DNA of 64,000 nucleotides. Origin: DASYQV01 sp036005125. Lineage in GTDB: Bacteria; Acidobacteriota; Vicinamibacteria; Vicinamibacterales; UBA2999. Positions 16,322-24,506 of this stretch are shown one piece after another. The stretch is from NCBI GenBank assembly GCA_036005125.1, contig DASYQV010000020.1, forward strand, positions 13,859 through 77,858, in the 5' to 3' direction. Each line of letters opens with the position of its first letter. Position 1 is the first letter of the stretch. The translations under genes were made by a program, and so were the position numbers. The notes under the pieces were generated by a model, which was not told where the DNA came from, did not search any database, and saw nothing but the letters and a program-made list of their open reading frames with translations.

Positions 16322-17722
16322 GTGACCTCCTTTCCCGTTCTCCTCGTCGAAGACAAAGACTCGCTCCGCGCAATGCTGCGGCACGCGCTGGAAGCGCAAG
16401 GCCACGCCGTTGTCGAGGCGCGGGATCAAGCGGAGGCCGTGCAGGCGATCCAGCAGGCGCGGCCGGCTCTCGTGCTGAGCGATCTGCGGCTGCCTTCAGG
16501 CGACGGATTCGGGGTGCTCCGGGCGGCCAAAGAGCTCGATCCCGAGCTCCCTGTCATCGTGATGACCGCCTATGGCAGTATCCAGGACGCGGTGACCGCG
16601 ATGAAAGAGGGGGCACTCGATTTCCTCGCCAAGCCGATCGATCCCGACCACCTGCTGCTGATGGTCGCGCGCGCGATCGCGCAGCGCCGGATTCTGACCG
16701 AGTACTTCCTCCTGAAAGAGGAGATGGCCGAGCGCCGCGGCGCACCGCGGATCATTGGCGATGATCCGAAGCTGCGGCAGGTCACGCAGCAGCTTCACCG
16801 CGCGGCCGGCAGCGACGCGACGGTGCTCCTCGAAGGCGAGAGCGGCACCGGCAAGGAGCTCTTCGCGCGCGCGCTGCATGCGCTCAGCCCTCGCGCCGAG
16901 GGGCCGTTTGTCGCCATCAACTGCGCGGCAATTCCGGACACGTTGCTCGAAACGGAGCTCTTCGGCCACGAAAAGGGCGCGTTCACCGGGGCGTCGGTCC
17001 GCAAGCCCGGGAAGTTCGAGGTTGCGCACCAGGGGACGATATTCCTGGACGAAATCGGGGAGATGCCGCTCCCGCTGCAGGCCAAAATCCTGCGCGCGCT
17101 CGAGGAGCGGAAATTCGAGCGCGTCGGCGGCACGGCGTTGCTTCACGTGGACGTGCGCGTGGTGGCGGCGACCAACCGGAATCTGAAAGCGGGTGTCGCC
17201 GCGCGAACGTTCCGCGAGGATCTCTATTTCCGGCTCTCGGTCTTTCCGATCACGATCCCGCCGCTGCGCGAACGCACGGACGACATCGGCATCCTGACCC
17301 GACACTTCATCGAGAAGTTCTGTCGCGATCTGAACAAAACGCCGCTGACCCTGTCACCGGAGGCGCTCGATCAGCTCCAGGCGTACCCGTGGCCGGGCAA
17401 CGTGCGCGAGCTCCAGAACTGCATCGAGCGTGCCGTGATCCTCGCGGACGCCGACGTCCTCCAGCCGCGGCACCTCAACCTGACGTTTCCCCAGATCCCG
17501 TCGGCGCCGGTGCCGCCGTCGAGCCCGTGGGACGACGTCGATCTCTCCGGCACGATGTCCGACGCGCTGCGCCGCGTGACCACGGAAGTCGAGCGCCGGA
17601 AGATCGCGCAGGCGCTCGCCGCGACCAGCAGCCGCCAGCGCGCCGCCGAGACGCTGCAGATCACGTTCAAATCGCTCGTCGCCAAGATGAAGGAATACGG
17701 ACTGGCGTCTGAAGACCAGTAG
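16322..17722 (+). CDS. NtrC-family sigma-54-dependent response regulator
   Basis: This 466-aa activator has a receiver domain with acidic pocket LVEDKD and phospho-acceptor Asp54 ([13 protein letters not shown]). The AAA+ domain has Walker A GESGTGKE, sigma-54 contact loop GAFTGAS (about 219-225) and Walker B region [13 protein letters not shown]. The C-terminal Fis helix-turn-helix reads [23 protein letters not shown] 16322 is chosen because the upstream reading is repeat DNA. It is a second activator of the PilR type in this locus. With the kinase at 11799 it could form a pair acting on the minor-pilin sigma-54 promoter at 13172. The stop codon abuts a repeat element. Confidence 0.9.
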   Translation: MTSFPVLLVEDKDSLRAMLRHALEAQGHAVVEARDQAEAVQAIQQARPALVLSDLRLPSGDGFGVLRAAKELDPELPVIVMTAYGSIQDAVTAMKEGALDFLAKPIDPDHLLLMVARAIAQRRILTEYFLLKEEMAERRGAPRIIGDDPKLRQVTQQLHRAAGSDATVLLEGESGTGKELFARALHALSPRAEGPFVAINCAAIPDTLLETELFGHEKGAFTGASVRKPGKFEVAHQGTIFLDEIGEMPLPLQAKILRALEERKFERVGGTALLHVDVRVVAATNRNLKAGVAARTFREDLYFRLSVFPITIPPLRERTDDIGILTRHFIEKFCRDLNKTPLTLSPEALDQLQAYPWPGNVRELQNCIERAVILADADVLQPRHLNLTFPQIPSAPVPPSSPWDDVDLSGTMSDALRRVTTEVERRKIAQALAATSSRQRAAETLQITFKSLVAKMKEYGLASEDQ

Positions 17723-17851
17723 GCATCAGGTATCAGGCATCGGGCATCAGGGCTGTCTGAGGCTTCAGTCGGCATACCTGAACCCTAATGCCTAATGCCT
17801 GATCCCTGAGACAGCCCTGATGCCCGATACCCGATGCCTGATGCCTGCGGT
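17720..17851. repeat. Tandem-palindrome element (GGCATCAGG family), copy 1
   Basis: The element begins at the TAG stop (TAGGCATCAGGTATCAGG). It contains degenerate GGCATCAGG units, then arms around CAGGGCTGTCTGAGG and CCTGAGACAGCCCTG, then reverse-complement CCTGATGCC units. It fills the gap between convergent genes. A second copy at 59407 starts with the same 20 bases, also at a TAG stop. Confidence 0.85.
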
Positions 17852-17857
17852 GAATCC

Positions 17858-18940
17858 TCAATCCTTCAATCCAAGTCGCTTGAGCGTCGCAGCGAGCTCC
17901 GCCTCTGTGACGTCGTCGATGATCGTCGTCGCGCCGATCGCGATGGAGATCACGAAATGAAGGCGTCCCTCCACCACTTTCTTGTCGCGGCGCACCGCCT
18001 CGAGCGCGCGGGCGGCCGAGAGATCGCTGACCGCTGGAAGCGGGCCGAGCTTGGCGATGAGGCGCGCGAGTGCCTGCCGCTCGCGGTCGTTCAAAGCGCC
18101 GCGCGCCACGGCGAGATCGGCCGCCGCCAGCATGCCGTAGGCAATCGCTTCGCCGTGACGGAAGCGCCGGTACTTCGTGATCGCCTCGAGCGCGTGACCG
18201 ACCGTGTGACCGAAGTTGAGCACCCGACGCAGCCCCGATTCGCGTTCGTCGGCTGACACGACATCCGCCTTGATCCGGCACGATTCGATGATGACCGGCA
18301 ACAGCACGGCCGGATCCCGGGCGAAGAGCGCCTTCGTATCGCACATCACCCGGTCGAAGAGATCGCGGCTCGCGATCATGCCGTACTTGACCACCTCGTA
18401 AAGCCCCGACCGGAACTCGCGTCGTTTGAGGGTGCCGAGCAACTGCGGATCGGTCACGACCACTGCGGGCTGGTGGAAGGAGCCGATCAGATTCTTTCCG
18501 AGCTGGTGGTTGACTCCAACCTTGCCGCCGATCGAGCTGTCGACCTGCGCGAGCAGTGTCGTGGGAACGTGCGCGAGCGCGATGCCACGTAGATAGGTGG
18601 CCGCCGCAAAACCCGCGACGTCGCCGACGACGCCGCCGCCGGCCGCGATGAGCGCGCTGCCGCGATCCGCCTGGGCGCGGATCAGCGACTCGTAAATGCG
18701 TGCGACCGTCTGCAGGTTCTTGTATCGCTCTCCGTCCGGGATCAACGTGACGTTGCCGGTGGCTGCCGGCTCGAGGGCGGGGCCGTGGAGCTTCCAGACC
18801 ACCGGGTTCGACACGAGGAAGCGCCGAGCGCCGAGCCGCGCGGCGTCGAGGAACCCGGACAGCCGCGCGCTGATCCCATCTCCAATCCAGATCGTCGACG
18901 TGCACGATCCCGCGCGCACGTCGACTCGCACCGGTTCCAT
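17858..18940 (-). CDS. aroB: 3-dehydroquinate synthase
   Basis: This 360-aa enzyme converts DAHP to 3-dehydroquinate, the second step of the shikimate pathway, using NAD+ and a divalent metal. Diagnostic stretches are the NAD-binding GGGVVGDVAGFAAATYLRGI, VPTTLLAQVDSSIGGKVGVN, the metal-ligand region (SGLYEVVKYG) and the later His motifs NFGHTVGHALEA and RHGEAIAYGM. Length and order match the family. The start ATG at 18940 leaves 23 bp to the divergently transcribed nadB, where a symmetric -10-like sequence lies. Confidence 0.96.
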   Translation of the reverse strand: MEPVRVDVRAGSCTSTIWIGDGISARLSGFLDAARLGARRFLVSNPVVWKLHGPALEPAATGNVTLIPDGERYKNLQTVARIYESLIRAQADRGSALIAAGGGVVGDVAGFAAATYLRGIALAHVPTTLLAQVDSSIGGKVGVNHQLGKNLIGSFHQPAVVVTDPQLLGTLKRREFRSGLYEVVKYGMIASRDLFDRVMCDTKALFARDPAVLLPVIIESCRIKADVVSADERESGLRRVLNFGHTVGHALEAITKYRRFRHGEAIAYGMLAAADLAVARGALNDRERQALARLIAKLGPLPAVSDLSAARALEAVRRDKKVVEGRLHFVISIAIGATTIIDDVTEAELAATLKRLGLKD

Positions 18941-18949
18941 CAGGTCGGG

Positions 18950-18956
18950 TAGGATA
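18950..18956. promoter_or_regulatory. Putative symmetric bidirectional -10 for aroB and nadB
   Basis: TAGGATA reads TAGGAT on the + strand, 8 nt before the nadB GTG, and TATCCT on the - strand, 10 nt before the aroB ATG. The whole intergenic space is 23 bp, so both transcripts would have very short leaders or none. Confidence 0.4.
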
Positions 18957-18963
18957 GCACCCG

Positions 18964-20517
18964 GTGAACGTGCGCGGCGACTTCGTGGTCATCGGCAGCG
19001 GCATTGCCGGTCTGCGCGCCGCCGTCTCGCTCGCTGAGGCCGGCGACGTCATGGTCCTCACGAAGGCCGATCCTGCTGAAAGCAACACGGGTTACGCGCA
19101 AGGCGGCATTGCGGCCGCCATAGGTCCGGACGACTCGCCGGAGCTGCACGCGCGCGACACGGTCAAGGCCGGCGACGGCCTCTGCGATCCCGAGGCGGTC
19201 GACGTGCTCGTGCACAACGGCGCGCGCTACGTGCACGAGCTGCTCGAGTGGGGCGCCGCCTTCGACCGCGACGCGGACGGGCGGCCCGCGCTCGGACGCG
19301 AGGGCGCCCACAGCGTGCGGCGCGTGCTGCACGCCCGCGATGCGACCGGACGCGAGATCGCCCGCGTGCTGTGGGCTCGCGTCGCCCCGAATCCGCGCAT
19401 CCGCGTGCTCGATGGCACGCTCGGCACGGACCTCATCGTGCGCGACGGCGTGTGTGTGGGTGCCGAGTACGTCGATCAGGCGGGGGGCCGGCACCTCGTC
19501 AACGCGCGCGCGACGCTCCTGGCAACGGGCGGCGCAGGACAGGTCTTCCGCGAGACGACAAACCCCGCAATTGCGACGGGCGATGGTGTCGCGATGGCGT
19601 TCAGGGCCGGCGCCCGCGTGACCGATCTCGAGTTCGTCCAGTTCCATCCAACGGTGATGAACGTCGCCGGGGCGCCGCGCTTTCTGCTGTCCGAAGCGCT
19701 GCGGGGCGAGGGCGCGCGGCTCGTGAACGCGGCGGGCGAGCGCTTCGTGCAGCGGTACGAGCCCGCGGGTGATCTGGCGTCGCGCGACCTGGTCTCGCGC
19801 GCGATGGTGCGCGAGGCCGAGCGGACAGGCGCTCCGGTCTACCTCACGATGGCGCATCTCGACCCGGCGTTCGTGCGCGAGCGATTTCCGACCATCGCTC
19901 AGGTGTGCCGGAATGCGGGGCTGGACCTGGCCACCGACCGCATCCCGGTCAGTCCCGCGGCGCATTACGTGATGGGTGGCGTCGAGACCGACCTCGATGG
20001 ACGGACGTCGCTCGCGGGACTCTTCGCCGCGGGCGAGGTCGCGTGCACCGGCGTCCATGGAGCGAACCGGCTCGCAAGCAATTCGCTGCTCGAAGGATTG
20101 GTCTTCGGTGCGCGGGCCGCGGAGGCAATGGTTGGCGGTCCAGAGGAGCCTGCCACACGGCACATCGAGTGCGTTGTGAGCGTCGAGGCCCCACACGGCC
20201 ACGACGGCGTGATCCCCTCCGTGTCCGAGGTGCGTGATCTCATGTGGAAGAATGTAGGATTGCTGCGCTCGCGCGCCGGCCTGGAGTCCGCCGTCGCCCG
20301 GCTGGCCGGCTGGTGGACGGCCATCGATCGGCGTGCGCCGGCCATGCCGGAGGACCTCGAATTCAGGCGCCTCACCAGCATCGTCACGGTTGGTTCTCTC
20401 ATCGCGCACGCCGCGCTGCGGCGCGAGGAGAGTCGCGGCGGCCACTTTCGATCGGATTTCCCCGAGCACGACGATCTACACTGGAAACGACACGTCTCGG
20501 ATCGGCTTAAGGCTTAA
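18964..20517 (+). CDS. nadB: L-aspartate oxidase
   Basis: This 517-aa FAD enzyme oxidises L-aspartate to iminoaspartate, the first step of de novo NAD synthesis. It has an N-terminal FAD-binding GSGIAGLRAA (about 12-21), the family motif SNTGYAQGGIAAA, the substrate region EGAHSVRRVLHA, and ATGGAGQVFRETTNP. Further on, FAAGEVACTGVHGANRLASN distinguishes NadB and related fumarate reductase or succinate dehydrogenase flavoproteins, and a helical C-terminal domain follows. The start is GTG 18964, right after a -10-like TAGGAT; no ribosome site is present. No nadA or nadC neighbour is in the window. Confidence 0.94.
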   Translation: MNVRGDFVVIGSGIAGLRAAVSLAEAGDVMVLTKADPAESNTGYAQGGIAAAIGPDDSPELHARDTVKAGDGLCDPEAVDVLVHNGARYVHELLEWGAAFDRDADGRPALGREGAHSVRRVLHARDATGREIARVLWARVAPNPRIRVLDGTLGTDLIVRDGVCVGAEYVDQAGGRHLVNARATLLATGGAGQVFRETTNPAIATGDGVAMAFRAGARVTDLEFVQFHPTVMNVAGAPRFLLSEALRGEGARLVNAAGERFVQRYEPAGDLASRDLVSRAMVREAERTGAPVYLTMAHLDPAFVRERFPTIAQVCRNAGLDLATDRIPVSPAAHYVMGGVETDLDGRTSLAGLFAAGEVACTGVHGANRLASNSLLEGLVFGARAAEAMVGGPEEPATRHIECVVSVEAPHGHDGVIPSVSEVRDLMWKNVGLLRSRAGLESAVARLAGWWTAIDRRAPAMPEDLEFRRLTSIVTVGSLIAHAALRREESRGGHFRSDFPEHDDLHWKRHVSDRLKA

Positions 20518-20577
20518 GTCTCAGGGCGTAAGGGGCTCAGGACTCAAGCCTCTCGAAGCCTTAACTAAGCCATTCAG
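20515..20577. repeat. Short tandem/inverted element between nadB and proS
   Basis: Degenerate units TTAAGTCTCAGGGCGTAAGG and CAGGACTCAAGCC begin at the nadB TAA stop and run to the proS start. They resemble the other stop-adjacent elements in the window. Confidence 0.55.
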
Positions 20578-22038
20578 ATGTCCAAAGAAACTGAAATTCC
20601 AGATCTGCCAACTGAGATCACTCCGCAGTCGCAGGACTTCGGCCGCTGGTATATCGATGTCGTCCGGCGCGCTGAGCTCGCAGACTACTCGCCGGTCAAA
20701 GGCTGCATGGTCATCCGCCCGTACGGCTACGCGATCTGGGAGTTGATGCAGCAGGGGCTCGATCGCCGTTTCAAGGCGACCGGTCATGTGAACGCGTACT
20801 TCCCCCTGTTCATCCCCGAGAGCCTGTTGATGAAAGAGGCCGACCACGTCAAAGGGTTCGCGCCGCAGGTCGCGTGGGTCACCCGCGGAGGCACCGAGGA
20901 TCTCGAGGAGCGCCTCGTCGTCCGGCCGACGTCGGAGACGATCATCGGGACGATGTACGCCAAGTGGGTCCAGTCGTGGCGCGATCTGCCGATTCTCATC
21001 AATCAGTGGGCGAACGTCGTGCGGTGGGAGAAGGTGACGCGGCTGTTTCTGCGCACGACCGAGTTCCTCTGGCAGGAGGGACACACCGCACACGAGACGG
21101 CAGAGGAAGCGCAGGAGGAGACGCTGCGGATGCTCGGCGTCTACAAGGACTTCGCGCAAACCGATCTCGCCATGCCCGTGATCGACGGCCAGAAGACGGA
21201 GAGCGAGAAGTTCGCCGGCGCCGAGCGCACCTATTCCATCGAGGCGTTGATGCGCGATGGCCGGGCGCTCCAGACGGGAACCTCGCACAATCTCGGGCAG
21301 AACTTCGCGAAGGTGTTCGACATCACATTCCAGGCTCGCGACAAGTCCGTGCAGTACGTGCACGGCACGTCGTGGGGCGTGTCCACCCGGATGATTGGCG
21401 GCGTCATCATGACGCACGGAGACGAGGGAGGGCTGATCCTGCCGCCGGGGGTCGCGCCGTATCAAGTCGTCATCGTGCCGATCCCGCGTGGGAATTGGAA
21501 GGAGACCGTCCTACCGAAGGCGCACGCGATCCGCGACAGCCTGACCGCCCGCGGTATCCGCGTGATGGTCGACGACCGCGACACGCAGACGCCCGGCTGG
21601 AAGTTCAACGAGTGGGAGCTGCGCGGCGTGCCGCTGCGCCTCGAGATCGGCCCGAAAGACATCGAGAAGTCTCAGGTCGTGCTGGCGCGCCGCGATACGC
21701 GCGAGAAGTCGTTCGCGGCGATGGACGGGCTCGCGGGCAGCGTGGAGGAGATGTTGAAGGCCATCCAGCAGGCGCTCTTCGAGCGTGCGCTGAAGTTCCG
21801 CGAGGAGCACACGTCCTCGACCGACTCGTACGACGAGTTCAAGGAGATCATGGACGGTCGTCCCGGCTTCGTCGTGTCGCCCTGGTGCGGCTCGGCGGAG
21901 TGCGAGGCGCAAATCAAGGCGGAGACGCAGGCGACGATCCGGAACATTCCCTTCAACAGCCAGAAGCCGGTCGGCAAACAGTGCATCAAGTGCGGCGGGC
22001 CGGCGGTGTCGACCGCCTGGTTTGCGAAAGCGTACTGA
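20578..22038 (+). CDS. proS: Prolyl-tRNA synthetase (archaeal/eukaryote-like form)
   Basis: This 486-aa class II synthetase charges tRNA-Pro. It has the N-terminal motif DFGRWYIDVVRRAELADYSP, class II motif 2 region VRWEKVTRLFLRTTEFLWQE, motif 3 GVSTRMIGGVIMTHGDEGGL, an anticodon-binding domain (about 285-390) and the C-terminal extension ending KCGGPAVSTAWFAKAY with Cys residues. This is the short type without the bacterial editing insertion, found in archaea, eukaryotes and scattered bacteria. The stop TGA is followed directly by a repeat element. It is convergent with the HEAT-repeat gene. Confidence 0.96.
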   Translation: MSKETEIPDLPTEITPQSQDFGRWYIDVVRRAELADYSPVKGCMVIRPYGYAIWELMQQGLDRRFKATGHVNAYFPLFIPESLLMKEADHVKGFAPQVAWVTRGGTEDLEERLVVRPTSETIIGTMYAKWVQSWRDLPILINQWANVVRWEKVTRLFLRTTEFLWQEGHTAHETAEEAQEETLRMLGVYKDFAQTDLAMPVIDGQKTESEKFAGAERTYSIEALMRDGRALQTGTSHNLGQNFAKVFDITFQARDKSVQYVHGTSWGVSTRMIGGVIMTHGDEGGLILPPGVAPYQVVIVPIPRGNWKETVLPKAHAIRDSLTARGIRVMVDDRDTQTPGWKFNEWELRGVPLRLEIGPKDIEKSQVVLARRDTREKSFAAMDGLAGSVEEMLKAIQQALFERALKFREEHTSSTDSYDEFKEIMDGRPGFVVSPWCGSAECEAQIKAETQATIRNIPFNSQKPVGKQCIKCGGPAVSTAWFAKAY

Positions 22039-22125
22039 AAGTGGAAAGTTGAAAAGTGGAAAGTAAAAAGTAACTGGAAAGTGCCCTACTTTCCACTTTG
22101 CACTTTCCACCTTTTACTTTGAGTG
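22036..22125. repeat. Tandem-palindrome element (GTGGAAAGT family)
   Basis: Units AAAGTGGAAAGTTG and AAAGTAAAAAGTAAC are followed by reverse-complement CTTTCCACTTTGC and TTTTACTTTG units. It begins at the proS TGA and supplies the last residues and the TAG stop of the convergent HEAT-repeat gene. Confidence 0.85.
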
Positions 22126-23069
22126 AATTCCGGGTACGTGTTCTTGAGCCGCCTCATGACGGCGTGACGACTGGTCAGCTTTTCGTGCGCCGCGATCTCG
22201 CGCGCGGCCCTGGCCAGATGGTCGCGCCACCAGCGGTCGTCGTCTGTCGCGGCCCAGGCCCGGGCCAGCGGCTCGAGGCAGGTGGCGTCGCCGATTTCAG
22301 CGACAGCCTTCAGGAAGTCGAGCGGCAGCGGAGCCTTCGCGGCATCGAACGTTTCGCGCAGATCGTACAAGGCAACTCGACTGCCTCGTCGCGCGAGCAC
22401 CGCATGCGCGGCTCCGCGTGCCGTCCGCCACTCCTGCTGCCGCGACCCCGGCGGCTCGTGCCGTTCGCGTTCGCGAATCTCGACGATGCAATCGTGAATT
22501 TCGGAGAGCGGGGCGCTGATGCCGTGATCCGCCAGCCACGTACGCATATCCGCAGGATGACCTGACGCGCGCCCATCGCCCGCGCGGTCCGTGCCGACCT
22601 GCGCGGCCATTCCTGGATCTCCCGCCGCAACCCGCAGGAGCACGGGCTGGACGATGCCGGAAGGGAGCTCTGCCAGCGCGTCGAGCGCCGCGAGACGAGC
22701 CGAGGCAGGCCGTGCGCGGTCGAGCGCGAGCGCGGTGAGGGCGTCAAGCGCGCGTGCGTCAGGCTCCGACGGCACCCACCTGCGCGCCGCCGCCGCCGCG
22801 GCGGTCGCGACGTTCACGTCGGCATCGCTCAGCGCATCGATCGCGGCGCCACGCGCGCGCGGGTCGTCGATCCCTTCGAGCGTCCTCAACGCGGCCGCGC
22901 GTGCAACGGGATCCGCACCTGATCCTGCCAGCGCCACGAGCCGATCGACGGCACGTGCCCCAATGACGCGAAGTCGCGCGATGGCGGCCTCCCGTTCGAC
23001 CGGCGAGCCGCGGGTGAGCGTCGTCACGAGCCTGTCGACTTCGCGCGCCAATGACGACCGGATGACCAT
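22086..23069 (-). CDS. HEAT-repeat protein
   Basis: This 327-aa soluble protein is made of alpha-helical HEAT/PBS-lyase-like repeats. Examples are the segments EREAAIARLRVIGARAV, PVARAAALRTLEGIDDPRAR and PASARLAALDALAELPSG. No signal peptide or catalytic motif is visible. Such proteins usually act as scaffolds or regulators through protein contacts; the partner is unknown. The C-terminal residues after YPEF (TQSKRWKVQSGK) are encoded by the adjacent repeat element, so the true ancestral terminus probably lay near there. It starts with ATG 23069 and is followed upstream by another repeat element. Confidence 0.75.
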   Translation of the reverse strand: MVIRSSLAREVDRLVTTLTRGSPVEREAAIARLRVIGARAVDRLVALAGSGADPVARAAALRTLEGIDDPRARGAAIDALSDADVNVATAAAAAARRWVPSEPDARALDALTALALDRARPASARLAALDALAELPSGIVQPVLLRVAAGDPGMAAQVGTDRAGDGRASGHPADMRTWLADHGISAPLSEIHDCIVEIRERERHEPPGSRQQEWRTARGAAHAVLARRGSRVALYDLRETFDAAKAPLPLDFLKAVAEIGDATCLEPLARAWAATDDDRWWRDHLARAAREIAAHEKLTSRHAVMRRLKNTYPEFTQSKRWKVQSGK

Positions 23070-23190
23070 CGAACGATTTGCGATTTGCGAGTTGCGATTT
23101 GTGATTGTTCGGTGATGTGCGATTTGTGATTGGCGATTTCAATTACGAATCGGGAATGTCACTCTCCTTCGGGAATGTCACTCTCCTCAA
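23070..23190. repeat. Tandem-palindrome element (AATCACAAATCGC family), copy 3, with 19-bp duplication
   Basis: GCGATTTGTGATTG-type units fill the gap between the HEAT gene and tatC. At the tatC end, 19 bp (CGGGAATGTCACTCTCCTT, 23151-23169) are repeated at 23170-23188 with one change. The tatC stop codon lies in the outer copy. Confidence 0.8.
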
Positions 23191-24004
23191 CGGCCCTCTT
23201 CCTCCCGAAGGCCCAAGCGAGTCCGATGCTGAGAATATAGAGGAGGATGACCGGCCCGCCCATCGCGAGCATCCCGACGCCGCCGCCGTCGGGTGAGAGC
23301 ACGGCCGCTGCGATGGTGATGAGCAGCACCGCGTACTTGAAGTTGCGGATCATGAACCGCGGGGTCACCATGCCCATCCGGGCGAGGAACAGTACCAGCG
23401 TCGGAAGCTGGAACGTGATGCCCAGCGCGAGGATCAGCCTGAGGTACATGGAGAACGCCGGCTCCACGCGCGGCATGAACGTGAGGATGTCCGTCGTGAA
23501 GCCGACGAAGAATCTCCACGTGATCGGAAACACCACGTAGTGCGAGAAGGCGGCGCCGAGAACGAAGAAGACCGAGGACATCGCCACGAACGGAATGGCC
23601 AGTTTTTTCTCGTGCACAAAAAGTCCCGGCGCGACAAACAGCCATACCTGCGCGAAGACGAGCGGCGATGCGATGATCAGTCCCGAGATCAGCGCGATCT
23701 TGATCATCAGCATGAACGCTTCAGAAGGGTCGGTATACACGAGCGTTCCACCCGGCGGCAGCAGCTGCTGCATCGGCCGCATGATGAAGTCGAAGATGTT
23801 GTAGACGAAGAAGAGCGCGATCAGGAACCCGACGAGCACCGAGACAAGGGCCCAGATGATCCGCCGGCGAAGCTCGTCGAGGTGCTCCAGAAACGACATC
23901 CGGCCACCAGCTTCGAGCTCGCCATCCTCGGCTTCACGGCGGTCTAGATCGTCATCGTCCTCTTTTCGATCGGACCCTGGCGTGGGGAACGGGACGAGCG
24001 CCAT
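23159..24004 (-). CDS. tatC: Twin-arginine translocase subunit TatC
   Basis: This 281-aa integral membrane receptor of the Tat pathway binds twin-arginine signal peptides and recruits TatA. It has the family signature SFLEHLDELRRRIIW at the start of the first helix, about six membrane helices, and FVAPGLFVHEKK before the third helix. An acidic N-terminal extension of about 35 residues is unusual; an internal ATG (23899) would give the standard start MSFLEHL. It is encoded 9 nt after tatA. The C-terminal codons lie in a local 19-bp tandem duplication that created the present stop. Confidence 0.95.
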   Translation of the reverse strand: MALVPFPTPGSDRKEDDDDLDRREAEDGELEAGGRMSFLEHLDELRRRIIWALVSVLVGFLIALFFVYNIFDFIMRPMQQLLPPGGTLVYTDPSEAFMLMIKIALISGLIIASPLVFAQVWLFVAPGLFVHEKKLAIPFVAMSSVFFVLGAAFSHYVVFPITWRFFVGFTTDILTFMPRVEPAFSMYLRLILALGITFQLPTLVLFLARMGMVTPRFMIRNFKYAVLLITIAAAVLSPDGGGVGMLAMGGPVILLYILSIGLAWAFGRKRAVEESDIPEGE

Positions 24005-24013
24005 TGCGGCGGA

Positions 24014-24310
24014 TCAGGCCCCGGTTCCGTGGGTCCGGCCTACGGGCGTCGGCTCCGCGACGGGAGGCGGCGGGGTCGGTGACGGGGTCGGTGACGGGGG
24101 CGTCGCGGCGGCGGGTGTGGCGCGCTCGCGCTGCTCCTCGATTCGGATCTCTTCTTCGAGCGTCGAACGAAGCTCGTTGGATGCCCGCTTGAACTCGCCA
24201 ATGCTCTTGCCCAGCGAACGGCCCAGCTCGGGCAGCTTGCGCGGCCCGAAAATGATCAACGCGATCACCAGGATGATGATCAGCTCCGGCATCCCGATGG
24301 AACCAAACAT
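24014..24310 (-). CDS. tatA: Twin-arginine translocase subunit TatA
   Basis: This 98-aa protein has one N-terminal membrane helix (ELIIILVIALIIFGPRKLP), the FGPRKLPELGRSLGKSIGEFK amphipathic region diagnostic of TatA/TatE (the FGP hinge), and a Pro/Thr-rich disordered tail. TatA oligomers form the protein-conducting element of the Tat translocon. It is the first gene of a tatA-tatC operon with a canonical sigma-70-type promoter upstream. A separate tatB is not present here, so a minimal TatAC system is possible. Confidence 0.93.
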   Translation of the reverse strand: MFGSIGMPELIIILVIALIIFGPRKLPELGRSLGKSIGEFKRASNELRSTLEEEIRIEEQRERATPAAATPPSPTPSPTPPPPVAEPTPVGRTHGTGA

Positions 24311-24380
24311 AAGTCGTGCTCCAGCCGGCCCCGGGCCGGCATTGACGTCTGAACGGTGAATCGCCGCAAGTCGTTCATCG

Positions 24381-24409
24381 GATTATAGAAAGCCCTTCCG
24401 GGCGGGTCA
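24381..24409 (-). promoter_or_regulatory. Sigma-70-type promoter of tatA-tatC
   Basis: On the - strand TTGACC (24409-24404) and TATAAT (24386-24381) are separated by exactly 17 bp. The start is expected near 24374, giving a leader of about 64 nt. This is the clearest housekeeping promoter in the window. Confidence 0.85.
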
Positions 24410-24494
24410 AGGCAGCGTTCGTCGAGCCCCGCGGGCGGCCGCCGGCCGCGGTCCCGGCCGCGAAGTCTCTGTCGCACCTCGGGTTATTTCCTGT

Positions 24495-24500
24495 TAGAGT
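24495..24500 (+). promoter_or_regulatory. -10-like hexamer of ctpA, 6 nt before start codon
   Basis: TAGAGT ends six bases before ATG 24507. No ribosome site is visible, and the -35 region is weak. A leaderless ctpA transcript is suggested. Confidence 0.45.
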
Positions 24501-24506
24501 CGGACT

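Noticed and set aside
18940..20469. Long open frame opposite nadB (about 509 codons)
   Set aside because: It is a shadow of nadB caused by high GC in third positions. The translation is Arg/His/Asp-rich and lacks any domain, while nadB on the + strand is unambiguous.
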